NCBI RefSeq assembly: GCF_947499265.1
Contig: NZ_CANMNK010000004.1
Coordinates: 124,001 to 188,000 of the forward strand
Direction of reading: 5' to 3'
DNA from: an uncultured Roseobacter sp.
Lineage (GTDB): Bacteria; Pseudomonadota; Alphaproteobacteria; Rhodobacterales; Rhodobacteraceae
DNA: 64,000 nt
Positions 1-7,121 of the stretch are shown in pieces. The translations under genes and the position numbers were made by a program. The notes beneath the pieces are model-generated. The model saw only the letters and a list, made by a program, of their open reading frames with translations. It ran no database searches and was not told the origin of the DNA. Numbering within the stretch: position 1 is the stretch's first letter; every line of letters starts with the position of its first letter.

Positions 1-1275
1 AAGGCCGAGCGCGATGGGCAGATAGAGCAGCCCAACACTTGCCGCCGCGACCGCACCAGCAAAAAGACCGATGGCCAGCCAGACCTTGCTGTTTTCCGTG
101 ACCGCCAGGCCGCGATCCGCAAGCGGCAGACACCCCAGCCAGTCGGTGACATCCGGCCCGGTATCGCGGGGCACCAGCAGCAACAGGATGTCGCCGGTCT
201 TGATCTCTGTCTTGCGCAGATGTTTTGTGATCCGCTTGCCTTGTCGTGAAACGCCGAGCAAAACTGAGCGCTGCCGCCATGCCAGGCCAATCGATTGCGC
301 GGTTTTACCGTTGATGCGTGCGCCATCCGGCACCACCACTTCGATGATTTCGACGCCTTCGCCGTCGGCGCGCAGGGCTTCTTCGCGTTGGGTGTCGGCG
401 ACAGCCAGATTGAGACTGGTGCGGAATTCGTCCAAGGCCTCGGGCGAGGCTTCGATCACAAGGGCGTCCCCGGCTTTCAGCGGTGTATTGCGGGACTGTC
501 CGTAGCGCCGTTTGCCATCCCGGATCAGGCCAAGGATTGCCACATCGGCCTTGTCTGCGGCGTCGTCCAACTCCGCGACCCGTTTGCCAATCTGTTTGCT
601 GTCATCGGGGATGATCAATTCCGCGATGTATTGAGAGATGTCTTGCGGGGTCGCGCCCGCCTCGGCGCTTTGGGGGATCAGTCGCCAGCCGATCAGCGCG
701 ACAAAGACCATCCCCGCCAGCGCCGCCGCACCACCCACCGGTGCGAAATCGAACATCGCAAAGGGGGCGCCCAGCGCATCCTCCCGGATCGAGGCGATGA
801 TGATATTGGGCGGTGTGCCGATCAACGTGGCCATGCCGCCAAGGATGGTTGCAAAGCTGAGTGGCATCAGGCTGAGCCCGGGGGGGCGTCCGGCCTTGCG
901 GGCGGTTTGGATGTCCACGGGCATCAGCAGGGCGAGCGCCGCGACATTGTTCATGAAGGCAGACAGCACGCCACCAATCGCCCCCATCAGGGCGATATGC
1001 GCGCCCAAGGAACGCGAAGCATCCACCAGCGTGCGGGTGATCAGGAAAACCGCCCCCGACCGCACCAGCCCGGCAGAAACGACCAGAACCAGCGCCACAA
1101 CAAGGGTGGCGGGGTGCCCAAATCCGGAGAAGGCCTCTTCGGTCGGCACCACGCCCAGCACAACCCCGATCATCAGGGCGGTGAAGGCCACGATGTCATA
1201 GCGAAAACGTCCCCAGAGCAGCAGCCCGAAGACCGCGCCAAAGAGCGTGAAAAGAATGATTTGATCTGTTGTCAC
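1..1275 (-). CDS. SLC13-family anion/sulfate permease with RCK_C (TrkA-C) domains, partial
   Basis: The reverse strand reads open from a GTG at 1275 to the window edge, so about 425 residues are seen and the C-terminal membrane half is missing. The N-terminal part has several hydrophobic helices with the SFMNNVA-like element near residue 105 and GTPPN near 153, typical of the SLC13/DASS and CitT-type permeases. Two cytosolic ligand-sensing RCK_C repeats follow (roughly residues 205-285 and 300-385), each with the GD-x-L-L or GDALVIEA pattern. Membrane helices resume at the window edge. The substrate cannot be told; sulfate, dicarboxylates or other anions are possible. A GGAG lies about 9 bases before the GTG. 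Confidence 0.85.
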   Translation of the reverse strand, partial: MTTDQIILFTLFGAVFGLLLWGRFRYDIVAFTALMIGVVLGVVPTEEAFSGFGHPATLVVALVLVVSAGLVRSGAVFLITRTLVDASRSLGAHIALMGAIGGVLSAFMNNVAALALLMPVDIQTARKAGRPPGLSLMPLSFATILGGMATLIGTPPNIIIASIREDALGAPFAMFDFAPVGGAAALAGMVFVALIGWRLIPQSAEAGATPQDISQYIAELIIPDDSKQIGKRVAELDDAADKADVAILGLIRDGKRRYGQSRNTPLKAGDALVIEASPEALDEFRTSLNLAVADTQREEALRADGEGVEIIEVVVPDGARINGKTAQSIGLAWRQRSVLLGVSRQGKRITKHLRKTEIKTGDILLLLVPRDTGPDVTDWLGCLPLADRGLAVTENSKVWLAIGLFAGAVAAASVGLLYLPIALGL

Positions 1276-1329
1276 CGGGGCCTGCTCCGCGCTCTTGATT
1301 TTGCGAGTTGTTTTACCTCAACTGCCGTT

Positions 1330-1836
1330 ATGTCTGATTTGAAGTTTTTTACCACCAATGTATTTCTGGACGCATTGGACCGGGCCGGCAAGCTGGCACC
1401 GCGCGCGGCAGCAAGGTCCAAATCCCGGATTTTTGGTCTGAAGAAGTATCTCGATGGGATCGAGTACAGCTGGCGTGACCCGGATCATCTGCGTTGGAGC
1501 CATGTGGATGAAGCGCGTCACATCAAAAAGGCATATCCGCCCCCTGAATTCGGCGCGTTTCTCTGCGAGATCGAGAAACCGCTTGTTTTTCAGTCGATTG
1601 AAGGGCTGAAGGACCCGGATCCAGAGGGGTATTTCGCGCGGTTTCGGTCCCGGAAGTTTGAATTGGCCTGTGTGATTCTCTACACTGAACAGCCAGATCG
1701 CCGGTTGGCTTTTGTGTTGGTGGGCACCCTAGCGGAGTGCAACAAGAAGCTGGCGGCGCTGAAGGAGGCAACCCATGCAAGACGGGTCATTTCTGACCTG
1801 CGCGCCTTGCCAAAGCCCAAGCGCACCGCACGGTGA
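1330..1836 (+). CDS. Hypothetical protein of 168 residues
   Basis: I do not recognise the family. The ATG at 1330 is the first plausible start after the divergent permease gene; the frame stays open far upstream, but that part is the shadow of the permease. The protein is soluble-looking, basic at its C-terminus (LPKPKRTAR) and has a hydrophobic strand-rich stretch (ELACVILYTE, RRLAFVLVGT). No signal peptide or clear motif is visible and no good Shine-Dalgarno sequence precedes the ATG. It is followed 84 bases later by a separate HTH gene, an arrangement seen in toxin-antitoxin or regulator pairs, but nothing in the protein itself proves such a role. Confidence 0.6.
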   Translation: MSDLKFFTTNVFLDALDRAGKLAPRAAARSKSRIFGLKKYLDGIEYSWRDPDHLRWSHVDEARHIKKAYPPPEFGAFLCEIEKPLVFQSIEGLKDPDPEGYFARFRSRKFELACVILYTEQPDRRLAFVLVGTLAECNKKLAALKEATHARRVISDLRALPKPKRTAR

Positions 1837-1840
1837 AATC

Positions 1841-1869
1841 TTGACAGAAGGGGTTTTATCACCTAAGTG
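1841..1869 (+). promoter_or_regulatory. Possible sigma-70 promoter for the HTH gene
   Basis: A perfect TTGACA at 1841-1846 is followed after 17 bases by TAAGTG at 1864-1869, about 50 bases before the ATG at 1921. The -10 element is weak. It would let the HTH gene be transcribed apart from the upstream unknown gene. Confidence 0.4.
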
Positions 1870-1920
1870 TTGCTTTGCAAGACAACAGTTTTCTTAACCG
1901 CTAACCCTGAACGGTGACCC

Positions 1921-2325
1921 ATGACTGATGTACAGATCAACGCAGGCGCGGAGGCCAAAACATCCAAGCGGGCTGTTTCGCGGCAGGCTGCGCGGACTTC
2001 GCCCACTCCTGAAGCACCGCTGGCGGCGCTTGATGAAACCGCATTTGACGCTGCATTCGATGGGCTGGACCCGGCGGAGAAACACGCGGTGTTCCGGAAT
2101 GTGGGGGAGGAGTTGGCCCGCACGCTGGGGGCGCAGGTGATTGCGCAGATGCTGAATGGATCAGAGCTCAGCATGCGGGAAATTGGCGCGCAATCCGGGT
2201 TCGACCACACCGCATTGTCGCGCATTGCGCGGGGGTCGTCCAAAACCGGCCCCACCTTGTGGAAGGTTTTTGCCCTTGCCGAGGCGCTTGGGTACCGGAT
2301 TGAGCTGAACGCCGTTAAAAAGTGA
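1921..2325 (+). CDS. HTH (XRE/antitoxin-like) DNA-binding protein
   Basis: The 134-residue protein has a low-complexity N-terminal third rich in Ala, Lys and Arg, followed by a Cro/CI-like helix-turn-helix at about residues 80-103 (SMREIGAQSGFDHTALSRIA). The C-terminal segment, LWKVFALAEALGYRIEL, matches the way HigA- and XRE-type antitoxins or small repressors end. It probably binds DNA in the cytoplasm, possibly at its own promoter. Its last codon overlaps the GTG start of the next gene (GTGA at 2322-2325), so the two are probably translationally coupled. Whether the upstream 168-residue protein is its partner is unknown. Confidence 0.75.
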   Translation: MTDVQINAGAEAKTSKRAVSRQAARTSPTPEAPLAALDETAFDAAFDGLDPAEKHAVFRNVGEELARTLGAQVIAQMLNGSELSMREIGAQSGFDHTALSRIARGSSKTGPTLWKVFALAEALGYRIELNAVKK

Positions 2326-2591
2326 CGAAGGCGGGTCTGGTTTCCGATGCGCTGATCCTGGCCCCGGCCATCTGGGCGTGTTCCTTTCTGTTGCGGTCAC
2401 GCTGGTATGAACGCGAGGCGGACCGCCTGCTTGAGCAAGGCGTCGACGATCACACAGTTCAGTTGAAACGCGAAGAGGCGCGGTATTATCAGGATTTTGC
2501 CCGTGTCATGCCCAACTACATGCTTGCGGCTCTGACCCTCGGCCTCGCGATCCGGGCTTTTCTCATCCTGAGTGCAATGCTTACGGGCTAG
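2322..2591 (+). CDS. Small two-helix membrane protein, unknown function
   Basis: It starts with GTG overlapping the stop of the HTH gene. The 89 residues show one hydrophobic segment near residues 8-25 (ALILAPAIWACSFLL) and another at the C-terminus (YMLAALTLGLAIRAFLILS), joined by a charged loop with a WYERE-ADRLLEQG pattern. This suggests a small inner-membrane protein with two crossings. I do not recognise the family. The coupling with the HTH gene suggests a shared transcript. Confidence 0.6.
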   Translation: MTKAGLVSDALILAPAIWACSFLLRSRWYEREADRLLEQGVDDHTVQLKREEARYYQDFARVMPNYMLAALTLGLAIRAFLILSAMLTG

Positions 2592-2658
2592 GCAGAGGGG
2601 TTGAGCGTCCCGCGCGTCGCGGATACACATCGCCAAAATCAAAGAATGGAGGGTGCCA

Positions 2659-3399
2659 ATGGCCGGACACTCAAAATGGGCAAACATCCAGCACCGCAAA
2701 GGGCGCCAGGACGCCGTGCGGGCGAAACTCTTCTCCAAGCTGAGCAAGGAGATCACGGTGGCCGCCAAGATGGGCGACCCCGATCCCGATAAGAACCCGC
2801 GGTTGCGGCTGGCGGTCAAGGAAGCCAAGTCGCAATCCATGCCCAAGGACAATATCGACCGTGCGATCAAGAAGTCGCAGGCCGGGGAGGGCGATGAATA
2901 CGAAGAAATCCGCTACGAAGGCTATGGTCCCAACGGTGTTGCGGTCATCGTCGAGGCGATGACGGACAACCGGAACCGGACGGCATCGACCGTGCGCTCA
3001 ACCTTCACCAAGAACGGCGGCAATCTGGGCGAAACGGGCAGTGTCGGGTTCATGTTCGACCGCAAGGGTGAGGTCACGTACCCTGCGGAGGTCGGCGATG
3101 CCGATACGGTTATGATGGCGGCCATCGAGGCGGGCGCAGAGGACGTTGAAAGCACCGAGGACGGGCATGTGATCTGGTGCGCGGACACTGACCTCAATGA
3201 AGTTGCGACGTCCCTTGAAGCGGAACTGGGCGAATCCGAGAGCACCAAGCTGGTGTGGCGGCCCACAACCACGACGGAGATGGACCTCGACAGCATGCAA
3301 AAGCTGATGAAGCTGATCGATGCGCTAGAGGATGACGACGACGTGCAGCGCGTCACCACCAATTTCGAGGCGACCGACGAGGTTATGGCAGAACTGTAA
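2659..3399 (+). CDS. yebC: YebC/PmpR/TACO1-family protein
   Basis: The 246-residue product begins [18 protein letters not shown], the hallmark N-terminus of the YebC family, and continues with the [19 protein letters not shown] and [14 protein letters not shown] blocks. Members have been described as DNA-binding regulators and, more recently, as translation factors that relieve ribosome stalling. The length matches the family. I place the start at 2659, not at the GTG at 2653, because AAUGGAGGG lies just before it and family proteins begin with MAGHSK. The acidic tail is normal. In other bacteria it often neighbours ruvC; here it stands alone. Confidence 0.95.
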   Translation: MAGHSKWANIQHRKGRQDAVRAKLFSKLSKEITVAAKMGDPDPDKNPRLRLAVKEAKSQSMPKDNIDRAIKKSQAGEGDEYEEIRYEGYGPNGVAVIVEAMTDNRNRTASTVRSTFTKNGGNLGETGSVGFMFDRKGEVTYPAEVGDADTVMMAAIEAGAEDVESTEDGHVIWCADTDLNEVATSLEAELGESESTKLVWRPTTTTEMDLDSMQKLMKLIDALEDDDDVQRVTTNFEATDEVMAEL

Positions 3400-3523
3400 T
3401 CGCAGACTTGGCGATAGCGGTTTCAAAACAACCTTGCTCACCTGTCGCTGCCGGAAATCATAGGCTTCAGCGCGTTAAGGGATAAAAGACGTAGCAGGCA
3501 ATTCCGGATATGCCTAAAAATGC

Positions 3524-3554
3524 AAAAGCCGCCCCGGATGCGCGGGCGGCTTTT
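3524..3554. terminator. Bidirectional intrinsic terminator
   Basis: The perfect inverted repeat AAAAGCCGCCC (3524-3534) and GGGCGGCTTTT (3544-3554) surrounds a 9-base loop. The T-run on each strand lets it work both ways, ending the yebC transcript and that of the convergent small gene at 3577-3834. Confidence 0.85.
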
Positions 3555-3576
3555 GGATGTGTCAGAGGACGGGCGC

Positions 3577-3834
3577 TTAACGGGTCTGATTACACTCGGT
3601 GCAAAACAACATGCGGAGGAAGTTCGACCAGCTTTGTGACGGCTCCGCAGGTTTGCGTATCGTGCTGCGATTGATGCGTTTGATCAGGTGCTTGAGATCT
3701 ACCAATTTCTGGTGCGCGCCACTGCCGCCCGCTTCACTTTGAACCGACAGAATTTTCTTTTGTGTGTGCAGGGCGGACTCGATCAACTCGATGTCTTTTT
3801 CCGAGAGCCCCAATTTGTGCAAGTTATCCAACAT
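3577..3834 (-). CDS. Small hypothetical protein (85 residues)
   Basis: An ATG start at 3834 is preceded by AAGGA at a slightly long spacing. The product is charged and helical, with a possible helical hairpin (SEKDIELIESALHTQKKIL and LVDLKHLIKRIN), and ends FCTECNQTR with a CxxC pair. I do not recognise the family. It sits between a shared terminator and the argP gene on the same strand, and the base composition is lower in GC than its neighbours. It is probably a real gene because codon third positions and the terminator fit, but this is moderate evidence only. Confidence 0.5.
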   Translation of the reverse strand: MLDNLHKLGLSEKDIELIESALHTQKKILSVQSEAGGSGAHQKLVDLKHLIKRINRSTIRKPAEPSQSWSNFLRMLFCTECNQTR

Positions 3835-3917
3835 TCGAAACGCATCCTTTTTACCATTCCCATCATATGGGGTGTAAAACGGTATACGCCAATCATCCCG
3901 GATAAGATTTCTGTGAA

Positions 3918-4829
3918 TTAAATTTCTTTCGTAACAGTTGCGTGAGAATTTTTAACAAGGTGTTTCGCCGCCGCCGCTCGGATGCCGCGGCTGAGGGGCG
4001 CAAGAGCGTCTGACATCAGCCGGCTGGTTTGCCAAAAAAGGTCTACATCCAAGGGTTTATCCGGCAGCAAGGGGCAAAGCGTGCCATGATCGAGCTGCTG
4101 TTGCACGAGGGGGAGCGGGTTGAGCCCCCACCCCAGTCCGGCACGGGCCGCATCGATGAACGCGTGGGTGGAGGGCAGCTGATGCGCCGGCGGTGTCAGC
4201 TTTTCCCCGGTGATTTGCGTGATCCACCGATGTTGCAGTGCGTCCTTGGCGTTGAAGGTCAGCACTGGTGCGCGCGCCAATGTGGCGGCGTTCACGCCCT
4301 GCCCAAACCACGTTGACATAAACGCGGGGCTTGCGGTTGCGATGTATCGCAATGCGCCCAAGGGATGACAATTGCACCCGGACACCGCCTGTGCCGCACC
4401 CGTCACCGCCGCGCTGACCGCCCCCCGCAACAGCCAGTCGGTTGACGTGTCCTGATCATCAATCACCAGGTCAAAGAGCATGTCGCCAGCGCCCATCAGG
4501 CCCGGCACGAACCATGTTGCAAGGCTGTCGGCATTCACCGCAAGGCGCACACGCGGCGCGGCCTTGGCCGATCCGGGCGCGATGTCGGCCAGGACATGGG
4601 ACTCCAGCAACGCGATATCCTCCGCATGCCGGGCAAGCTTGGTTCCGGCGGCGGTCGGGGTGCAGGGCTGGCCACGGTTGACAAGTGCGGTACCCATTCG
4701 TTCTTCCAGCGCCTTGATGCGTTGCGAAATGGCAGAGGGCGTCACGTTCAGGTGTGCCGCCGCCGCATCAAAGCTGCCGTGACGCACGATTGCCGACAAA
4801 GCGGCCAGTTGACTGGGGTCAATCGACAT
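3918..4829 (-). CDS. argP: LysR-family regulator ArgP (IciA), activator of the amino-acid exporter
   Basis: The 303-residue protein has an N-terminal winged HTH (LAALSAIVRHGSFDAAAAHL with TPSAISQRIKALE) at residues 7-60, followed by the periplasmic-binding-like effector domain. The start MSIDPSQLAAL and the divergent LysE/ArgO gene are typical of ArgP, which senses lysine and arginine and controls the exporter. It acts as a DNA-bound tetramer in the cytoplasm. The gene is divergent from the exporter gene with an 89-base gap that should hold its binding site. Confidence 0.88.
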   Translation of the reverse strand: MSIDPSQLAALSAIVRHGSFDAAAAHLNVTPSAISQRIKALEERMGTALVNRGQPCTPTAAGTKLARHAEDIALLESHVLADIAPGSAKAAPRVRLAVNADSLATWFVPGLMGAGDMLFDLVIDDQDTSTDWLLRGAVSAAVTGAAQAVSGCNCHPLGALRYIATASPAFMSTWFGQGVNAATLARAPVLTFNAKDALQHRWITQITGEKLTPPAHQLPSTHAFIDAARAGLGWGLNPLPLVQQQLDHGTLCPLLPDKPLDVDLFWQTSRLMSDALAPLSRGIRAAAAKHLVKNSHATVTKEI

Positions 4830-4839
4830 TAGCTATGCT

Positions 4840-4875
4840 TAATCATCCTCAGTTTATTTAATTTGAGTAATCATC
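4840..4875. promoter_or_regulatory. Direct repeats in the argP/lysE divergent promoter
   Basis: TAATCATC occurs at 4840-4847 and again at 4868-4875, with an AT-rich stretch between them that includes a short CTCA...TGAG inverted repeat. The location between a LysR gene and its likely target fits an ArgP binding region, but the repeats have not been matched to a known site. Confidence 0.4.
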
Positions 4876-4918
4876 TGACCCTCTCTAGTCAATGCGTCAC
4901 CCTTCGCGGAGATACGGC

Positions 4919-5518
4919 GTGCTTGATACCTTTCTTCCCGGCTACTTTCTGAGCCTCTCGCTGATCGTGGCCATTGGCGCGCAAAACGCCTTTGTGCTGC
5001 GGCAGGGGCTGCGGCGTGAGCATGTCTTCTGGGTCTGCCTGACCTGCGGGGTCTCAGACGCTATCCTGATTGCGGCGGGTGTTGCGGGTTTCGGCACATT
5101 GGCCGAGCGCGTCCCGTGGTTCGAGACCGCGATGCGCTACGGCGGGGCCCTATTCTTGCTGTGGTACGGATGGCGCAATGCGCGCTCTGCCTGGGCGGGC
5201 GGGCATGCCCTGCAGGCGGATGCAGGCGCGCGCAGACCGTTGATGCCCACCTTGTTGACCTTGCTGGCGCTCACCTGGTTCAACCCGCATGTCTATCTGG
5301 ACACGGTTGTCCTGATCGGGTCGATCTCCGCGCAATATGACAATCGGCTGGTCTTCGGTACAGGCGCGGTTCTGGCCAGCATCAGCTTTTTCTTTGCCTT
5401 GGGATATGGTGCGCGGGTCCTCGCCCCCCTTTTCGCGCGGCCTTCCAGCTGGCGCGTGTTGGACGGGTTGATCGCCTGCACCATGTGGGCCATCGCGGCG
5501 GGATTATTGTGGGCATAA
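4919..5518 (+). CDS. argO: LysE/ArgO-family amino-acid exporter
   Basis: This inner-membrane protein of 199 residues carries the family features: an N-terminal FLPGYFLSLSLIVAIGAQNAFVL segment split by the conserved GAQNAF motif, several hydrophobic helices, and TWFNPHVYLDT, matching the LysE NPH-Y-D block. It exports basic amino acids such as arginine or lysine. GTG at 4919 has GGAG seven bases upstream and is preferred; an in-frame ATG at 4892 would add nine residues without a ribosome site. ArgP is encoded divergently and is the expected activator. Confidence 0.88.
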   Translation: MLDTFLPGYFLSLSLIVAIGAQNAFVLRQGLRREHVFWVCLTCGVSDAILIAAGVAGFGTLAERVPWFETAMRYGGALFLLWYGWRNARSAWAGGHALQADAGARRPLMPTLLTLLALTWFNPHVYLDTVVLIGSISAQYDNRLVFGTGAVLASISFFFALGYGARVLAPLFARPSSWRVLDGLIACTMWAIAAGLLWA

Positions 5519-5557
5519 CCCCTTGCGGTTTGGGGTAAAACGCGGTGTCTATGGCGC

Positions 5558-6463
5558 ATGGTCACCCGCACTCCCCATCGTCCGGTTGTTGGCATCTTCT
5601 GGATGTTGGTGACGGGCCTGTGTTTTGTCGCGGTCACCGCCCTCGTCAAATATATGGGGCCACGGTTGCCCCCGGTGGAGATGGCCTTTCTGCGCTATCT
5701 GCTGGGGCTTGTGTTTCTGATCCCGGCGATTGGCGCGCTGCGCGACGCCCGGCTGACAAAGCGCCAGTGGGGGCTTTTTGGGGTGCGCGGGCTGGTGCAC
5801 GGCTGCGGTGTCATGTTGTGGTTTTACGCGATGGTGCGCATTCCCATCGCCGATGTTACGGCGATGAACTACCTCGCGCCGGTCTATGTGACCATCGGGG
5901 CGGCGCTGTTTCTGGGCGAAAAGCTGGCGTTCCGGCGCATTTTGGCGGTGATCGCTGCTCTGATCGGCGCGCTGATCATCCTGCGCCCGGGGTTTCGCGA
6001 GGTCAGCAGCGGCCATCTGGCGATGCTCTTTGCGGCCATCGTCTTTGGCGGATCCTACCTGACGGCAAAGGTGATGGCGGATGAGGTCAAACCCTCGGTC
6101 GTTGTCGCCATGCTGTCGATTTTTGTGACCCTCGTCCTGGCACCCTTCGCGATCATGCAGTGGGTGACGCCCACGCCGGGTGATCTGGTTTTACTGTTCT
6201 GTGTGGCCTGCTTTGCCGTCGCTGGACACTACACGATGACGCTTGCCTTTGCGGCGGCCCCGCTGACGGTGACCCAGCCCGTGACCTTCACCCAACTCGT
6301 CTGGGCGGTGCTGCTGGGCTATCTGATCTTTGATGAAGCCGTCGACATCTGGGTGGTTCTGGGCGGCATTGTGATCCTGAGTTCGGTTGTCTTCATCACC
6401 TGGCGCGAGGCTGCGCTGAAACGCGGCGAAACCACCCCAACCGTGCACGCCACCAAGGTGTGA
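5558..6463 (+). CDS. EamA/DMT-family transporter
   Basis: The 301-residue protein has about ten hydrophobic segments in two halves, each ending in the EamA pattern (for example ADVTAMNYLAPVYVTIGAALFLGE and TVTQPVTFTQLVWAVLLGYLIF). It is an inner-membrane exporter or permease of the drug/metabolite superfamily; the substrate cannot be read from sequence. It lies just before the BetI operator and betI on the same strand, so it may be a neighbour rather than part of the choline regulon. It is not a BCCT-type choline transporter, and none is seen in the window. Confidence 0.85.
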   Translation: MVTRTPHRPVVGIFWMLVTGLCFVAVTALVKYMGPRLPPVEMAFLRYLLGLVFLIPAIGALRDARLTKRQWGLFGVRGLVHGCGVMLWFYAMVRIPIADVTAMNYLAPVYVTIGAALFLGEKLAFRRILAVIAALIGALIILRPGFREVSSGHLAMLFAAIVFGGSYLTAKVMADEVKPSVVVAMLSIFVTLVLAPFAIMQWVTPTPGDLVLLFCVACFAVAGHYTMTLAFAAAPLTVTQPVTFTQLVWAVLLGYLIFDEAVDIWVVLGGIVILSSVVFITWREAALKRGETTPTVHATKV

Positions 6464-6472
6464 GTGCAGCGC

Positions 6473-6510
6473 CGGGTTTTTTATTGATTGACTGATCAAT
6501 AAAAAACCCG
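6473..6510. promoter_or_regulatory. BetI operator, perfect palindrome upstream of betI
   Basis: Arms CGGGTTTTTTATTGAT (6473-6488) and its exact reverse complement (6495-6510) enclose TGACTG. The core ATTGATTGACTGATCAAT fits the known BetI site pattern (ATTGA..TCAAT). It lies 36 bases before the betI GTG, the place for autorepression relieved by choline. The hairpin lacks a T-run after it, so it is not a plain terminator. Confidence 0.75.
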
Positions 6511-6545
6511 ATATCTGGCCTGCGATGCAGCCAGAGGAGAGTCGC

Positions 6546-7121
6546 GTGCCAAAAGTTGGAATGGAACCGATCCGCCGATCGGCCTTGGTCGAGGCGACGA
6601 TTGCAGAGCTTGCCTCCAAGGGATCCATGGATATCACCGTGGGTCAGATCGCCAAACGCGCGGGCATGTCGACCGCCCTGGCGCATCACTATTTCGGCGG
6701 CAAGGACCAGATTTTCCTCGCCGCCATGCGCCAGATCCTGCGGGACTTCGGGGCGGAGGTCCGGCGCGGGCTGGCCAATGCGGCCACCCCCAAGGACCGT
6801 GCGGTGGCTTTGATCGAGGCGAGCTTTTCACCGACCTGCTTTGCGCCCGATACGGTCAGCGCCTGGATGACACTTTATGCGCAGGCCCAGACCAACCGCG
6901 AGATGCTGCGCCTGTTGCAGCTCTACCAGCGGCGTCTCGCCTCCAACCTCACCCACGCGTTGCGCCCGCTGATGGGTCAGCCGGAAACGGCTGCCGAAAC
7001 CCTGGCGGCGCTGATCGATGGGCTCTATCTGCGCGCGGCGCTGTCGCGGTCGCAAAGCCCGGATGCGGCGCGTCGCACCGCGCTCGACACGTTGAATATT
7101 CTGTTGGAGACCCGCTCATGA
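6546..7121 (+). CDS. betI: TetR-family choline-responsive repressor BetI
   Basis: The 191-residue protein begins MPKVGMEPIRRSALVEATI, closely matching BetI proteins, with a TetR HTH (ITVGQIAKRAGMSTALAHHY) at residues 27-46 and an effector domain behind it. BetI represses the bet genes and releases DNA when choline is bound. I choose the GTG at 6546 because GAGGAGA sits five bases before it and because BetI proteins start at MPK; the in-frame ATG at 6525 lacks such a site. It overlaps betC by ATGA, so the two are co-translated. Confidence 0.93.
   Translation: MPKVGMEPIRRSALVEATIAELASKGSMDITVGQIAKRAGMSTALAHHYFGGKDQIFLAAMRQILRDFGAEVRRGLANAATPKDRAVALIEASFSPTCFAPDTVSAWMTLYAQAQTNREMLRLLQLYQRRLASNLTHALRPLMGQPETAAETLAALIDGLYLRAALSRSQSPDAARRTALDTLNILLETRS

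Noticed and set aside
295-1836. Long plus-strand frame of 513 residues
   Set aside because: Its first two thirds lie antisense to the SLC13-type permease and read as low-complexity basic sequence; only the part from the ATG at 1330 looks like a gene.
1871-1882. Single CTTTGCAAG as a PccR box
   Set aside because: Only one unit, not tandem, and before an unrelated HTH gene; chance is sufficient.
6473-6510. Palindrome as a terminator of the EamA gene
   Set aside because: No T-run follows the second arm; the ATTGAT core and position fit BetI better.
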